Shown here in pieces: positions 46,880 through 58,063 of a stretch of 64,000 nucleotides of DNA. The notes below the pieces were generated by a model. It was given only the letters and a program-made list of their open reading frames with translations, had not been told where the DNA came from and ran no database searches. Source of the DNA: Lolium rigidum (taxonomy: Eukaryota; Streptophyta; Magnoliopsida; Poales; Poaceae); assembly GCF_022539505.1 (NCBI RefSeq), contig NC_061514.1, positions 248,546,124 to 248,610,123 on the forward strand, written 5' to 3'. The number at the start of each line of letters is the position of its first letter. Position 1 is the stretch's first letter. The position numbers and the translations under genes are program-made.

Positions 46880-49709
46880 ACCAGCCTAACCCCATCCTTT
46901 GTCACGTCGATGCTTTCTCGTGGCTTCTCAAAGATGACCGGTCGTGGGCCGCAGTCAAGTTGTGCCACAGGTGCTTCGTCTAATCCTGGAGCACTAAACT
47001 CCGTTGGAAGGATGAAGACCATGTTTGTGCCAGCCGATGTCTCATCATCGGCTTTCTTTTGTCCGGGGCGCCACTCTTTCCTTTGTGGCCGACCTTCTTC
47101 GTCCAGGGTTCGCTGAATTTTAGCGGCCGATCAGGCCGCGCCTTCCTCAACGTGTGCAGGTATAACCTTTCAGCTTCCTCCAACCCACGTAGACGCTGAA
47201 CCCTCCGTTTTTGGGAACGGCTGAGCCCATCAGGGCACCACCTTGGCCGATGATACTTGTCTTCTTCTTCATCATCGTCCTCTAGTTCCTCGAGATCTTC
47301 TACCCGAGCGGACTCAGCATGCTTGTTCCGAGGCGGGAGAGGCCCTAGACGTTTGAACACGGACACGTTAGCCGCATCCTTCTTCTTTTGTTTACATTCT
47401 CGGGCGCTGCCGATTGTAGGCAATCGGCTCATTCCCCGAATCCCAGCAGTGTCCGAATAAGGGGCAGTCCCGTGCCTATCCACGTCGTCTTGCTCCCTCG
47501 ACTTTTCCTTGGCGTGGCGCTCATATCGCTCCTCGTCGTGATCATGCCGACGGTGTCTCCTGGCGTCCCTAGCCAGACGATCTCTTTCATCATCGTCGTC
47601 GTATCGCCGGCGTTGGTCGTATTGACCCACGTACTTGTTGAGGAGGTGATCAGAGAGAGGTCGCTGATATCTTACGTACTTCACTTCTCCCTCTGTGATG
47701 TAGCGCTTGCCATCGTGACGGAGCCGATCGCGTGGAGCGGCTTCCTCTGTGTCCTTGCTATGAGAGCAGCTGCCCTCATCTCCGTCCTTACCAGAGTGGT
47801 GTCCGTGTCCTACCATGTTGATATTGCACGAGAAATCTGGCCGGCACCCTCCATGGTAAGTATACTCCACCATGTTAACGGCGGGGAAGGGGTGTGTGTC
47901 GACCTTCATGGCGTACCGGCTGAAAATTAGCCGCCCTTGTTCTATCGCCATTTGGACCCGTTGACGCCACACCCTGCAGTCGTTGGTGGCGTGGGTGAAC
48001 GTGTTATGCCATTTGCAGTATGGCTTTCCGTTCAGCTCTTGCACCGTGGGGATCTTGTGGCCTTCGGGTAACTTTAGCTGCTTCTCCTTGAGTAGAAGGT
48101 CGAAAATCTGCTCAGCTTTGGTCACGTCGAAGTCAAATCCTTTTGGAGGACCTTGTGGCTTAACCCACTTGCAGGACACGGGGCTTGCCCCCCGAGTCCA
48201 TTCAGCCACTGCTACCTCTTGATCTCCCGCAGCACCTTCATCTTCGTCTGCCTCGACCAGGACCACCGCGCGCTTGAATTTATCCTGGTAAACATATGGG
48301 TGGCGCTGTTCATATGCTGACAGCTTCTGCACCATGTGCGCCAGTGAAGGGTAGTCTGCTTGGGAGGCCACGTCCTTGATCGATGATGAGAGACCCACCA
48401 CCGCCAACTCGATCGCTTCTTTTTCACTTACATGAACCGAATAGCATCGGTTCCTAACGGTCCCGAAGCGCTGGACGTATTCTCGCAACCGTTTCCCCGC
48501 GCTTCGTCGTACTTGCGCTAGATCGGCAATGCCAGCCTCGAAGCCTCCGAGTGATACCGTATGTGGAACCGCTCTTCCAACCGCTTCCAAGTCCGGATTG
48601 AGTTTGGTGGCAGCGATGTGTACCACCCGAAAGCCGATCCCGTGAGGGACTGTGCGAAGAACCTCACACGCACCTCGTCCGATGCTCGAGATCGTGCCCA
48701 CCTGTGCCAAATATCGGCTCACATGCTCGATGGAGCTGGAACCATCCGATCCATTAAACTTTGTGAAATCAGGGAGCCGATATTTGGGTGGTAGCGGGAT
48801 CAATTCGTACTCGTTGGGGTACGGCTTGGAATAGCCGATTGTCCTCCTTTTCGGCATCATGCCGAACTGGTCTTTCAGAATTGTACAAATCTGATCCGCG
48901 GTGATGGCTGTAGGCGTCGAACTCTGAAGGTTCGCCGGGGTAGCATACTTGGCCAGCCATGCTTGCTTTTCCAGCTCTGAGCCAACTGCAGGAGCTGAGC
49001 TCTAGAGGTTTGTCGGGGTGGCGTATTTATCCAGCCACGTCTGCTTCTCAAGATCTGTTCCCGAAACTCCTCCCCGCCGTTCCGAAGTCCCCGCCGTTGC
49101 AGCCTGGTTTGATAGCGCCCGGCCATCGCAGTCCGGCACGTATGCGCACGTGTATCCGTGCGGGATCTCCTTAGGCGCCTCATGCAAGAATTGGTAGTCA
49201 CTAGGGTCACCACCGATCTTGTAGACGACGTATGCCGATGAATTCGGCACTTCGATGCCGCCAACGCGAACGGCAGCGGTGGACGGGACCGGAGTGGCAT
49301 CTCTCCTTGGTAAGTCCCCGGAGCCGGTCCCGACGGAGAATACTGATGGCTCATGATTTCCGGATCACGCGCGAGCGACACGCTCCAAAGTGTTCACCAG
49401 AGCTCTCGGAATGGCGGTGCAGCGAATGAGCCACCATGAAGTTGATCTCCTCGACGCAGCGACCCGGTGCGTCCTTCCGACGGGGAGGACAGGTCCACTC
49501 CATCGAGCGCGCTTCAGCGAGAACCCCTTCCACCCGATGCCATGTGAGCGGGTCTCGTGAAAAGAGCCGATGAGGTCGGCTTCGAGGACCGCTTTGATCT
49601 CGTCATGCTTCTTCTTGAGCTCCTCGGCCGCATCCTCGTACTTGACCGGAGTGCCTTCCGCCATCTCGGATGTAGATGGCGATGCGGTGGATGTCGAAGG
49701 TCGTCCCAC
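46880..49709 (-). pseudogene. Gypsy gag, with frameshifts
   Basis: The longest open part is 48860-46980 (626 aa). It contains YSKPYPNEYELIPLPPKYRL and PDFTKFNGSDGSSSIEHVSR, the conserved opening of a large grass gypsy gag family, then SLAHMVQKLSAYEQRHPYVY, a CX2HX4HX4C knuckle-like segment (CKWHNTFTHATNDC) and an Arg/Asp/His-rich tail. N-terminal pieces lie in other frames upstream: EGTPVKYEDAAEELKKKHDE (49660s), SSAYVVYKIGGDPSDYQFLH (49240s) and LEKQTWLDKYATPTNL (49050s). After a frame change near 47060, the segment NMVFILPTEFSAPG marks the usual gag-protease junction, and similarity ends near 46880. At least three frame breaks mean this copy probably makes no complete Gag. Confidence 0.85.
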
Positions 49710-49725
49710 CGAGCGTGCCAGAATG

Positions 49726-50895
49726 TGTTGCGGTCAGAAACCCACCGGCGGGTAGCGACGGGCAACACCGTAGAGCCGGGAATCTCCCGAGACCGCGGCT
49801 GGCCCCGGTCCCTCCGAGCGACGGCCCGCAAAGCCTTCGCACGCACGTCCGATGCTGATGCAAGGGCGTGCCACCCGACCTATACCTGGTCGTGAAGGTG
49901 TTGGATGATGCCTCGCTTAGTTTCCCGCATGGCATACACGTAAACGTTAAATACGAGCCTCGATCGGCTCTCGAGTTGTCTCCGTGAATCGGCTCAAAGA
50001 GCCGATCCACCCATGATACGTACGAGGTGTACGATCGGATGCTGGTCCTGCTTGATCAAGATAAAGCTAAAGCGACCTACTACGATCCGGGGTTTTCACC
50101 GCATAATCGGAACATCCTACTCGTGATCGAGCCCGGCGGCCACGCACGGTGATCGTAAACCGACCCTAGACAAGGCCTAAAAACCAACACGAAGTTGATC
50201 CTCGAACATCCCTGTCTAGGGCTAGCAAACTACACCCTACGCGCCATCGGATCCTTCGACCCGTTTGTAAGGCCTAACAATGCAGATATTAAACTAATCC
50301 TTGAAGAACAAGGAGCAATCATAACGGATCGGATCTACTAAACGATGATCAAGCGGGGTGCCGCCCTTACACCCGTGATAGGCGTAAGGGCGGCTAGATG
50401 CCTAAGGGTTGCACGACGATAGCATATGATACGATGAACAATGCTAACCCTAAAACACCTATGATAACTACGTTGCTCGCCATCAAAAAGGCTTCGATGA
50501 CGAGCAACGCATGAACGACGAATAAACGTGTCGTTGCCTAGATCGCAAGATGCGATCTAGGCAGCATGGTGCTTACCCGGAAGAAACCCTCGAGACGGGG
50601 GAGTTGGCGATGCGCCGAGATTGGTTTGTGTTGAACGTTGATTGTTGTTTATTTCATAAACCCTAGATACATATTTATAGTCCGGGGGACTTTCTAATTC
50701 AGGCGTGCACCTAACCGTGCACGGGTTAAACTCTAACTTCTAAATTAAGATGCGATCTAATATGGTACAGATACACGGGCAATCTAGCCCAAACTTGGTA
50801 CACAAGGCCGATTCATGTATTTCTTCTATGTATATTCTTCAAGCCCATCTTCAATCGCGGCCCACCTCTGATCCGGTCAAATTCTGGTGATAACA
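49726..50895 (-). repeat. 5' LTR of the nested gypsy element
   Basis: 1170 bp, partner of 43834-44999. On the minus strand the LTR end is followed by TTCTGGCACGCTCGGTGGG, where the primer-binding site should be; I could not assign a tRNA to it. The hairpin ATCGGCTC-AAA-GAGCCGAT recurs at 49988-50006. Confidence 0.93.
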
Positions 50896-51534
50896 GGGGG
50901 AGCATTTGTGAGTCTTCGCAAAGTAACAATGATCAAGTGAGACTTTTCGGCTTGAATGAAGCATAAAGCATCATCATCAAGATCAAGCGGAATACGCAAG
51001 GCAAAGGTATGTCCTTGTTAGGTTTTCCTTTTACCGGTCTCAAGGTGGGTTTTTGGGAGACCGGATTATAGGATAGATAGCCGCACTATCAAGAGGGGCT
51101 TTCGGTTGGGTAACTTGATCACATCGTCTTAGGGAGCTCAATCCTTTGTATACTTTGCATATCCCGATAGCTTCTTGGTGTTTCTCTGTGTAGGGTTCTT
51201 GAGCTTGTTGCTAGCTTTACAACAAGCCCAAGTTCATCGAAAATGGAATCGCATGCATCTTCTACTCCGTTTTCGAGTTTGGGCGTCTTCACCGTTTCTT
51301 GACGGTTGGAGACTCCCTCTCTAGAATCTCTAAAATTATCCTGTGAGGAGTCTCCATATTTCCAACAAAATCATTTTTGTTGGGGTACTATTTTTCGTTA
51401 CCTTTCCAACAAAATTGGTTTCATGTCAATCGGAGTTCGGGAGCATTTTCTGTTTAAAAGGAAAATAAAAGGTCTTCCGGGGTCCTGCGTATTCCGGCAC
51501 CACGCCCGGCAGTGGGCTGTCTCACCGGATGGTT

Positions 51535-51723
51535 CGGCACATGCCGGCTCCCACACCGGTGCCATCCGGGCACATTATAGTGAGCCTAGCACCGTCGCTC
51601 GTGCCCGCCTGGCCTCACGTCTGGTTTCAACTGGTCGACCCAGTGCCTGGCCCGGCGACGCCGGCCTATGGACCGGACCTCCCGGCACACGCCGGCCCCT
51701 GCACCGGTGCCATCCGGGCACAT
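51535..51723. repeat. Internal duplication in the solo LTR
   Basis: A 40-bp GC-rich motif (GCACA(T/C)GCCGGC...CACCGGTGCCATCCGGGCACAT) occurs at 51535-51574 and again at 51683-51723. Long open frames over this GC-rich stretch are not genes. Confidence 0.75.
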
Positions 51724-51908
51724 GTACTACAAGCTCAGAAGCAGCCTGGTTTTGGCCCGGCGTACGCTCCGGTTCCAGCCGGATGGTCCGGCTTGCGGCC
51801 CGGCCGCACCGGCCCTTGCGCCGGGGCCCGGTCCCAGGCCTGGCAGACCAGCTCCCTCGACTGATGCTGAGCTGGACACTTCCCCAACGGTTAGATTTCG
51901 GCTTGGGC

Positions 51909-51917
51909 TATAAATAG
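51909..51917 (+). promoter_or_regulatory. TATA box of the solo LTR
   Basis: TATAAATAG within GGCTATAAATAGGCC; the usual LTR core promoter. Confidence 0.75.
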
Positions 51918-52878
51918 GCCTTCTTCCACCTTGGTCTTGACAAGTTCTTTCACTCTCTCTCCTCCATTGTTGACTTTGAAGGACTTGCCATATCTCTTGA
52001 TTTCCCCCATGATTCTTGCTCATTCTTGAGGTATCTAAGAGAGGAGATCTAGATCTACAATCCCCATCAATCCATTTCTCCTCTAAGTGAGGGGAACCCT
52101 TTGGATCTAGATCTTGGAGTCATTTGTTGATTTCCTCTTTGTTCTTCCTCTCTAATCTCATCCTAGCATTTGTTGCTTTGGTGGGATCTGAGTGTGAAGG
52201 ATTTGAACACCTCTAGTGTTCTTGCTTTGCATCATTGCATAGTGTTGAGATCTTCACCATGATTAGTTCGAGTGAGAGACCGTGAGCTTGTTACTCTTGG
52301 AGGGAGACCTCCTAATCGGCTTGGCGGTTGGTGCTCCGGTGATCTCTTCAAGGAAGATTGTGAAGAGGCCCGGACTTCTCCTTCGTGGAGCTTGTGAAGT
52401 GGTTTTGGAGCTTGCCATCTCTGGAGTGGAGGAACAGCTAACCATAAGGAAAAGAGCTATTCCTTCGTGGGATAGGCTCAGGAGAAGAAGGTGAGCCTTC
52501 GTGGCGTTGGGGAATCCTTCGTGGGACCCCCACCTCTCCAAACGTAACGTACCTTCTTGCAAAGGAAGGGAACACGGGAATACATACATCTTCGTCTCCG
52601 CGTGCCTCGGTTATTTCTATACCCGAGCTTACTTTCCTTGTGATAGCCATCGTGCTTGAAGTACATATATCTTGCTATCACTTGTGCTACATATATCTTG
52701 TGCCTATCTTGCTCAGCTCTACTTGTTGTTGTGTCACTTAGTTGAGCCTAGCATATTTAGGGTTTGTGCTTGTAAAATAAATATTAGTTTAATCCCGCAT
52801 TCTTACAAGCCAAATCCGTAAGAGTTTTAAAAACGTCTATGCACCCCCTTCTAGGCGACATCTCGTCCTTTCAACACT

Positions 52879-53420
52879 ACATATGTAGACGCCCACAAAT
52901 ACGTACACACACTCACCCCTATGCGTGCACGCACACCCTACCCCTATGAGCACTTTTGAGAAATCGAGTCTAAGAAACTGATTCGACAATCTTGAGATTG
53001 ACGAAGTTACCACAAACGCCTCACTATCGATGAAAACGTAACCTCCCATCGAAGATAATTCAGCCTTTTTAACGAGACAACAAAGTGTCAAACCTACTGG
53101 TGGCCTTCTAATCATCCAACAACAGATTAGTTTTCATTTTTTAAGATCTTACCAAAAATGTTCTTATAAGCATAGACCGAGAGTTTGAAGGTAGGTTTAA
53201 TCTCGAGGGTCTTACCAAAAAGTTGGTACACCTTAGTTTGCTATTAAAGTAGCTTAGTTAAGTTGTGTAAAAAAAGTTGGCATGTCCGTGAGTCTTGGCT
53301 ACTTTGAATTTTTGGCTAGCCTAGCCAGTCCGTGAGGATCAGTGTATTTTTTCGCCAATTCGTGGGTAGTTGCATTCTTCCGTCAAAAGGTTGGCCACAA
53401 CCACAATTTGCTCGGGCTTA
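52879..53420. other. Repeat-like boundary sequence
   Basis: 52885-52945 has spaced CACCCCTATG motifs (TCACCCCTATGCGTGCACGC, then CCTACCCCTATGAGCAC), a pattern seen widely in grass repeats. 53195-53400 resembles a MITE interior (GGGTCTTACC near 53207 also occurs at 42973, just before the solo LTR). No gene. Confidence 0.4.
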
Positions 53421-54320
53421 TAGAACATCTTCATAACTCTCTTAGATGTTCGCTAAAACTCGTAATTCAAATATTTCCACCATGATCCAATCATAGATAT
53501 TTGATTTTTCTATTACGATGATTTCCACTTCATGCTGAAATTTATTTGAATCCATTCAAATGTTTCAAACTTCTTCCTTATTGAATATATCCACATATAT
53601 ATACTCAATTCATTGTTGGAAGTTTTCATGAAGTAGAAGAATCTCCCGCACACAACTATGCCCGAGTGAACCACATACATCATCATGTATTTTTCCACTA
53701 AGTTAGTTGCCCGTTCAACTCTTGGCCTATGAACGGTATTTTAGTCATTCTCTTTAGAAAAGATTTGCAAGCGTCAAACGATTCAAAAAATCAAATGACT
53801 CCAAAAATCCATTTGCATGGAGTTCCTTCATGCGTTCCTTTCTAACATGACCTAAATGGCGGTTCCACAAATAAGTGGAATTCTTAATCATTTGCCTTAT
53901 GGCATTTTAGTGTCAGTATTATGTATGTGTGATTCACCATTAAGATTTATAATAACTTATCCATCGTACATGGAGTAATATCATAATTTGAACAACTCAT
54001 TGTTTTCATTTGACCAGAGCAAAATAACAATTATTAAATTCTTTATTATAAATTCTAAGGGCTAGATAGAATGCCAACGACGAACATAATAACACTTTAT
54101 TTTTGTTCCAGACGTGCATACCTATCATATTCCTTGTCAGTCACTTAGGCCATTGTATTCTTGTATTGCGTTGTTTTGTATGACACTTCATACCAACCAA
54201 TATGGTACAAATACCCAAGAATTTCATTGTGTGACCTAACTAGGAATACAACCATAACATGTATATCATTTATATACACCTGAGCTAGACTTTCTAGTCT
54301 TTTCTTTCTTTCTGCCAATA
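53421..54320 (-). pseudogene. Copia gag-pol remnant
   Basis: Minus-strand pieces: RNYKRLLAERKKRLESLAQV near 54300, corresponding to the sequence around the Gag zinc knuckle; and STYLWNRHLGHVRKERMKEL then HANGFLESFDF (about 53880-53790), the GAG-pre-integrase motif; then LSGKIHDDVCG near 53690. Frequent stops make it non-functional. No reverse transcriptase is seen before the truncation. Confidence 0.75.
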
Positions 54321-56317
54321 ATCTTTTGTAGTTTCTCTTTTAGCTTTCCTCATTATTCAGAAAAAACACTTCATCTTTAATAACTTCTAAGTTTGTTGGT
54401 CAAATACCAATAACCTTGAGGTTCTTACTTTGAAGTTGATCATCATATGACAAGTGTTCTAGATTTCACTATTTGTAACTTTGTAATATGATGAACAATT
54501 TCACTCATAATTTTATCCATCAATTCATGATGACTTTCTGAGACCATGTCTGTACATGCTAGGCTCATAAAGTTTAACCTTAGTATTCACATGTGCAAAT
54601 CTGGCTTGCACCCGTTGTAAGCACACGTAGAATCTATAACACCCCATCATCACGTGATGCTTCGAAACAACGAGTCTTAGCAACAATGCATACTAAGGAC
54701 AATCACTTCATGGATATGCGAATATCGTTAGTGCCCCAATAGTTGGAGGATTGGGACACCTTGCATCTTCAACCTTCGTACATTCCCATAAAACTTATGA
54801 GTTTATGTAGTCTCACCAAATTATATTCTATCATCTTGCAATAAGGTCTTAGATATCACATATATCTCATACCTTGATTATTTCGAAAACTAAATTTTCA
54901 GCTCCTTACTTTTCAAACAGATTTGAACTTCAAGTTTCACGGAGACAAGATAACTTTAGGTACTAATTGAAACCACAACTCTTTGAATCAACAATATGAG
55001 GTTTACTAAAAGTTTGCAATAAGACTTAATCATTTCTTGATTCTTTAACAATACGGTACCAGTCCGTAAAGTTTCTTGTCGGACTTTAACAGTATTTCTA
55101 TCTCAATTACAAGACCAGCGCATGGTAGAAAACGGATGACAATACTACAAAATTAATTCAAAATACTACTCAGACTATGTTTATGATAATTAGTTCATGT
55201 TTTAATCTAATTACTAATGAACTCCCACTTAATACAACATCCCTCATATTTGTTAAGTGGTACACGATCCAAATCCACTACACCAAAACCGATCATCACG
55301 TGAGATGATGATGTAGCTTCAATGGTGAACATCAACATGTTGATCATATCATCCATATGACTCGTGTTCAACCTTTCGGTTTCCGTTGTCCCGAGGCCAT
55401 GTCTGTACATGCTAGGCTCGTCAAGCAAACCCTAGTATTCCGCGTGTGCAACATGGCTTACACCCGTTGTATGTGAACGTTGAGTCTATCACATCCGATC
55501 ATCACGAGATGCTTCGAAACGACGAACCGTGCAACGGTGCATACGAGGGGAGAACACTTTATTATCTTGATATTAATGTGAGGGATCATCTTATAATGCT
55601 ACCGTCGCGTTCTAAGCAAAATAAGATGCATAAAGGATTAACATCACATGCAATTGATATGTGATATGATATGGCCTTTTAGTCTTTGCGCCTTCGATCT
55701 TCATCTCCAAAGCACGGACATGATCTCCATCATCAACGGGCATGATCTCCATCATCGTCGGCGTAGCGTCAAGGTCCATGGCGCCGTCTTCATGGTTGTT
55801 CACCTCATGTAGCAACTATTACAACTAATTTGAAATACTACTCAACATGAAATTTAAAGACAACCATAAGGCTCCTTCCGGTTGCCACAATACAATAATG
55901 ATCATCTCATACATATTCATCATCACATTATGGCCATATCACATCACCAAACCCCGCAAAAACAAGTTAGACGTCTCTAATTTGGTTTGCATATTTTACG
56001 TGGTTTAGGGTTTTCGAGTGAGATCTAATCTACCTACGAACATGAACCACAACGGTGATACTAGTGTTGTCAATAGAAGAGTAAATTGAATCTTCACTAT
56101 AGTAGGAGAGACAGACACCCGCAAAGCCACTTATGCAATACAAGTTGCATGTCGAGCGTGGAGCAAATCTCATGAACGCGGTCATGTAAAGTTAGCCCGA
56201 GCCGCTTCATCCCACTATGCCACAAAGATGCAAAGTACTTCAAACTAAAGACAACATAAGCATCAACGCCCACAAAACAATTGTGTTCTACTCGTGCAAC
56301 CATCTATGCATAGACAC

Positions 56318-56331
56318 GGCTCTGATACCAC
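56318..56331 (-). promoter_or_regulatory. Primer-binding site of the copia element
   Basis: On the minus strand GTGGTATCAGAGCC directly follows the LTR end; TGGTATCAGAGC is the classical initiator-methionine tRNA complement of plant LTR retrotransposons. Confidence 0.92.
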
Positions 56332-58063
56332 TGTAGGGATTCGTAGCATAGAAAACAAAAATTTTCCTACCGCGAGAACGCAATCCAAGCCAAGATGCAA
56401 TCTAGAAAATGGGAGCAACGAGGGGATGAACGAGACTAACCCTTGAAGATTTCCAAAGCCTACAAGAGGAGGCTCTCGTTGCTGCGGTAGACGATCACTT
56501 GCCGCTTTCAAAAGCGCGTAGAAGATCTTGACGGTGCCACAATCGGGCAGCACCTCCGTACTCGGTCACACGTTCGGTGTTGATGAAGACGACGTCCTTC
56601 TCCCCGTTCCAGCGGGCAGCGGAAGTAGTAGATCCTCCTCGGAATCCCGGCAGCACGACGGCGTGGTGGCGGTGGTGGTGGAGATCTCCGACGAGCTTCG
56701 CCTAAGCTATGTGGGAGAGAGGGAGGAGGAACCGCTAGGGTTTCTGGGAGAGGGGGCTCTTGGGGGGTGCGGCCATGGTGGTCTTGGTGTGGCCGGCCAG
56801 CCCCTCCCCTCCCCTCTTTGTATAGGTGGAAGCCCCAAGGATTAGGTCAAAAGTCTCCGAATAAGACCCCAACATAAACCTTCCATATGACCAAACCTAG
56901 GGGGAGTGGGACTCCCCCCTTTCCTTTGGTGGGGTGGCCGGCCACCATGGGGAGGAGTCCACTTGGGACTCCTCCTCCCTTAGGCTGGCTGGCCAAGGTG
57001 GGTGGAGTCCCATGCTAATTTCTTCCGGACTCTTCTAGAACCTTCTAGAACCTTCCAGGAAAAATACCGGATCATTTTCAAACCTAGAAAATGACTTCCT
57101 ATATATGAATCTTATTCTCCGGACCATTCCGGACCTCCTCGTGATGTCCTGGATCCCATCCGAGACTCCGAACAAAACTTCGAACTCCATTCCATATTTC
57201 CATATCTACTTAGACGACATCAAACCTTAAGTGTGTCACCCTACGGTTCGCGAACTATGTAGACATGGTTGAGACTTCTCTCCGACCAATAACCAATAGC
57301 GGGATCTGGAGATCCATAATGGCTCCCACATATTCAATGATGACTTTAGTGATCGACTGAACCATTCACATACGATACCGATTCCCTTTGTCACGCGATA
57401 TTTTACTTGTCCGAGGTTTGATCATCGGTATCTCTATACCTCGTTCAACCTCATCTCATGACAAGTACTCTTTACTCGTACCGTGGTATGTGGTCTCTTA
57501 TGAACCATTCATATGCTTGCAAGCTATTAGACGACATTCCACCAAGAGGGCCCAGAGTATATCTATCCGTCATAGGGATGGACAAATCCCACTGTTGATC
57601 CATATGCCTCAACTCATACTTTCCGGATACTTAATCCCACCTTTATAACCATCCATTTACGCAATGGCGTTTGATGTAATCAAAGTACCTTTCTGGTATA
57701 AGTGATTTACATGATCTCATGGTCGAAAGGACTAGGTAACTATGTATCGAAAGCTTATAACAAATAACTTAATGACGCGATCTTATGCTACGCTTAATTG
57801 GGTGTGTCCATTACATCATTCATATAATGCATAACCTTGTTATTAATAACATCCAATGTTCATGATCATGAAACTATGATCATCTATTAATCAACAAGCT
57901 AGTTATATAAGAGGCTTACTAGGGACTCCTTGTTGTTCACATAACACACATGTATCAATGTTTCGGTTAATACAATTATAGCATGGTATGTAAACATTAT
58001 CATAAACTCAAAGATATATTATAATAACCATTTTATTTATGCCTCTTGGGCATATCTCCAACA
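56332..58063 (-). repeat. BARE/Angela-type LTR
   Basis: On the minus strand it starts TGTTGGAGATATGCCC and ends GAATCCCTACA, 1732 bp, with TG...CA termini. The opening and the interior (for example GAACAACAAGGAGTCCCTAG) are recognisable from pooid BARE/Angela elements. GC-rich TGGCCGGCCACC segments near 56936-56947 are also typical. Confidence 0.92.

Larger units (their letters stand above)
43834..50895 (-). mobile_element. Gag-only Ty3/gypsy LTR retrotransposon, nested in the solo LTR
   Basis: 7.06 kb with long direct LTRs (43834-44999 and 49726-50895) that begin TGTTGCGGTCAG and end GGTGATAACA. GGGGG flanks both sides (43829-43833 and 50896-50900). The gag reads on the minus strand, so the element is inverted and its 5' LTR is the right one; a purine tract (CCAGGGGGG on the minus strand) lies next to the left LTR as expected. 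Gag-type sequence fills 49700-46880, but there is no reverse transcriptase or integrase, so the element must borrow enzymes. An antisense acidic ORF lies between gag and the 3' LTR. The gag type matches a large Tat-like gypsy group in pooids. Confidence 0.93.
43001..52873 (+). mobile_element. Solo LTR interrupted by a nested retrotransposon
   Basis: The two parts 43001-43833 and 50901-52873 form one 2.8-kb LTR-like unit that begins TGTAAGGGTATATTGCCCC and ends CTCGTCCTTTCA. ACACT precedes (42996-43000) and follows (52874-52878) it as a 5-bp target duplication. A TATA box (GGCTATAAATAGGCC, core 51909-51917) sets the orientation as plus. No internal region or partner LTR lies beside it, so it is a solo LTR. 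The lineage is probably Ty1/copia with long LTRs, from the style of the ends, but this is uncertain. Confidence 0.82.
53421..58063 (-). mobile_element. BARE/Angela-type Ty1/copia element, 5' part only
   Basis: The minus strand reads, from 58063, a 1.73-kb LTR, a primer-binding site, a long leader (56317 to about 55150) and decayed gag-pol down to about 53.4 kb. No 3' LTR is present, so the element is truncated within pol. A leader module containing CATGTCTGTACATGCTAGGC occurs twice, at about 55394-55415 and 54545-54567, which implies an internal duplication. Confidence 0.85.

Noticed and set aside
47388..47930. 180-codon plus-strand frame opposite the gag
   Set aside because: Antisense shadow of the gag Arg/His/Asp-rich tail; unlike 45288-45737 it has no independent start or promoter signals.
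51535..51723. Spaced repeats considered as a CRISPR-like array
   Set aside because: Only two copies within a plant LTR; CRISPR arrays are not expected and the spacing is not regular.
51306..51917. 203-codon plus-strand open frame
   Set aside because: Lies entirely in the solo LTR and spans its GC-rich internal duplication and TATA region; no domain.
56528..56845. 105-codon plus-strand frame
   Set aside because: Lies within the BARE/Angela LTR on the antisense strand; GC-rich LTR sequence, not a gene.
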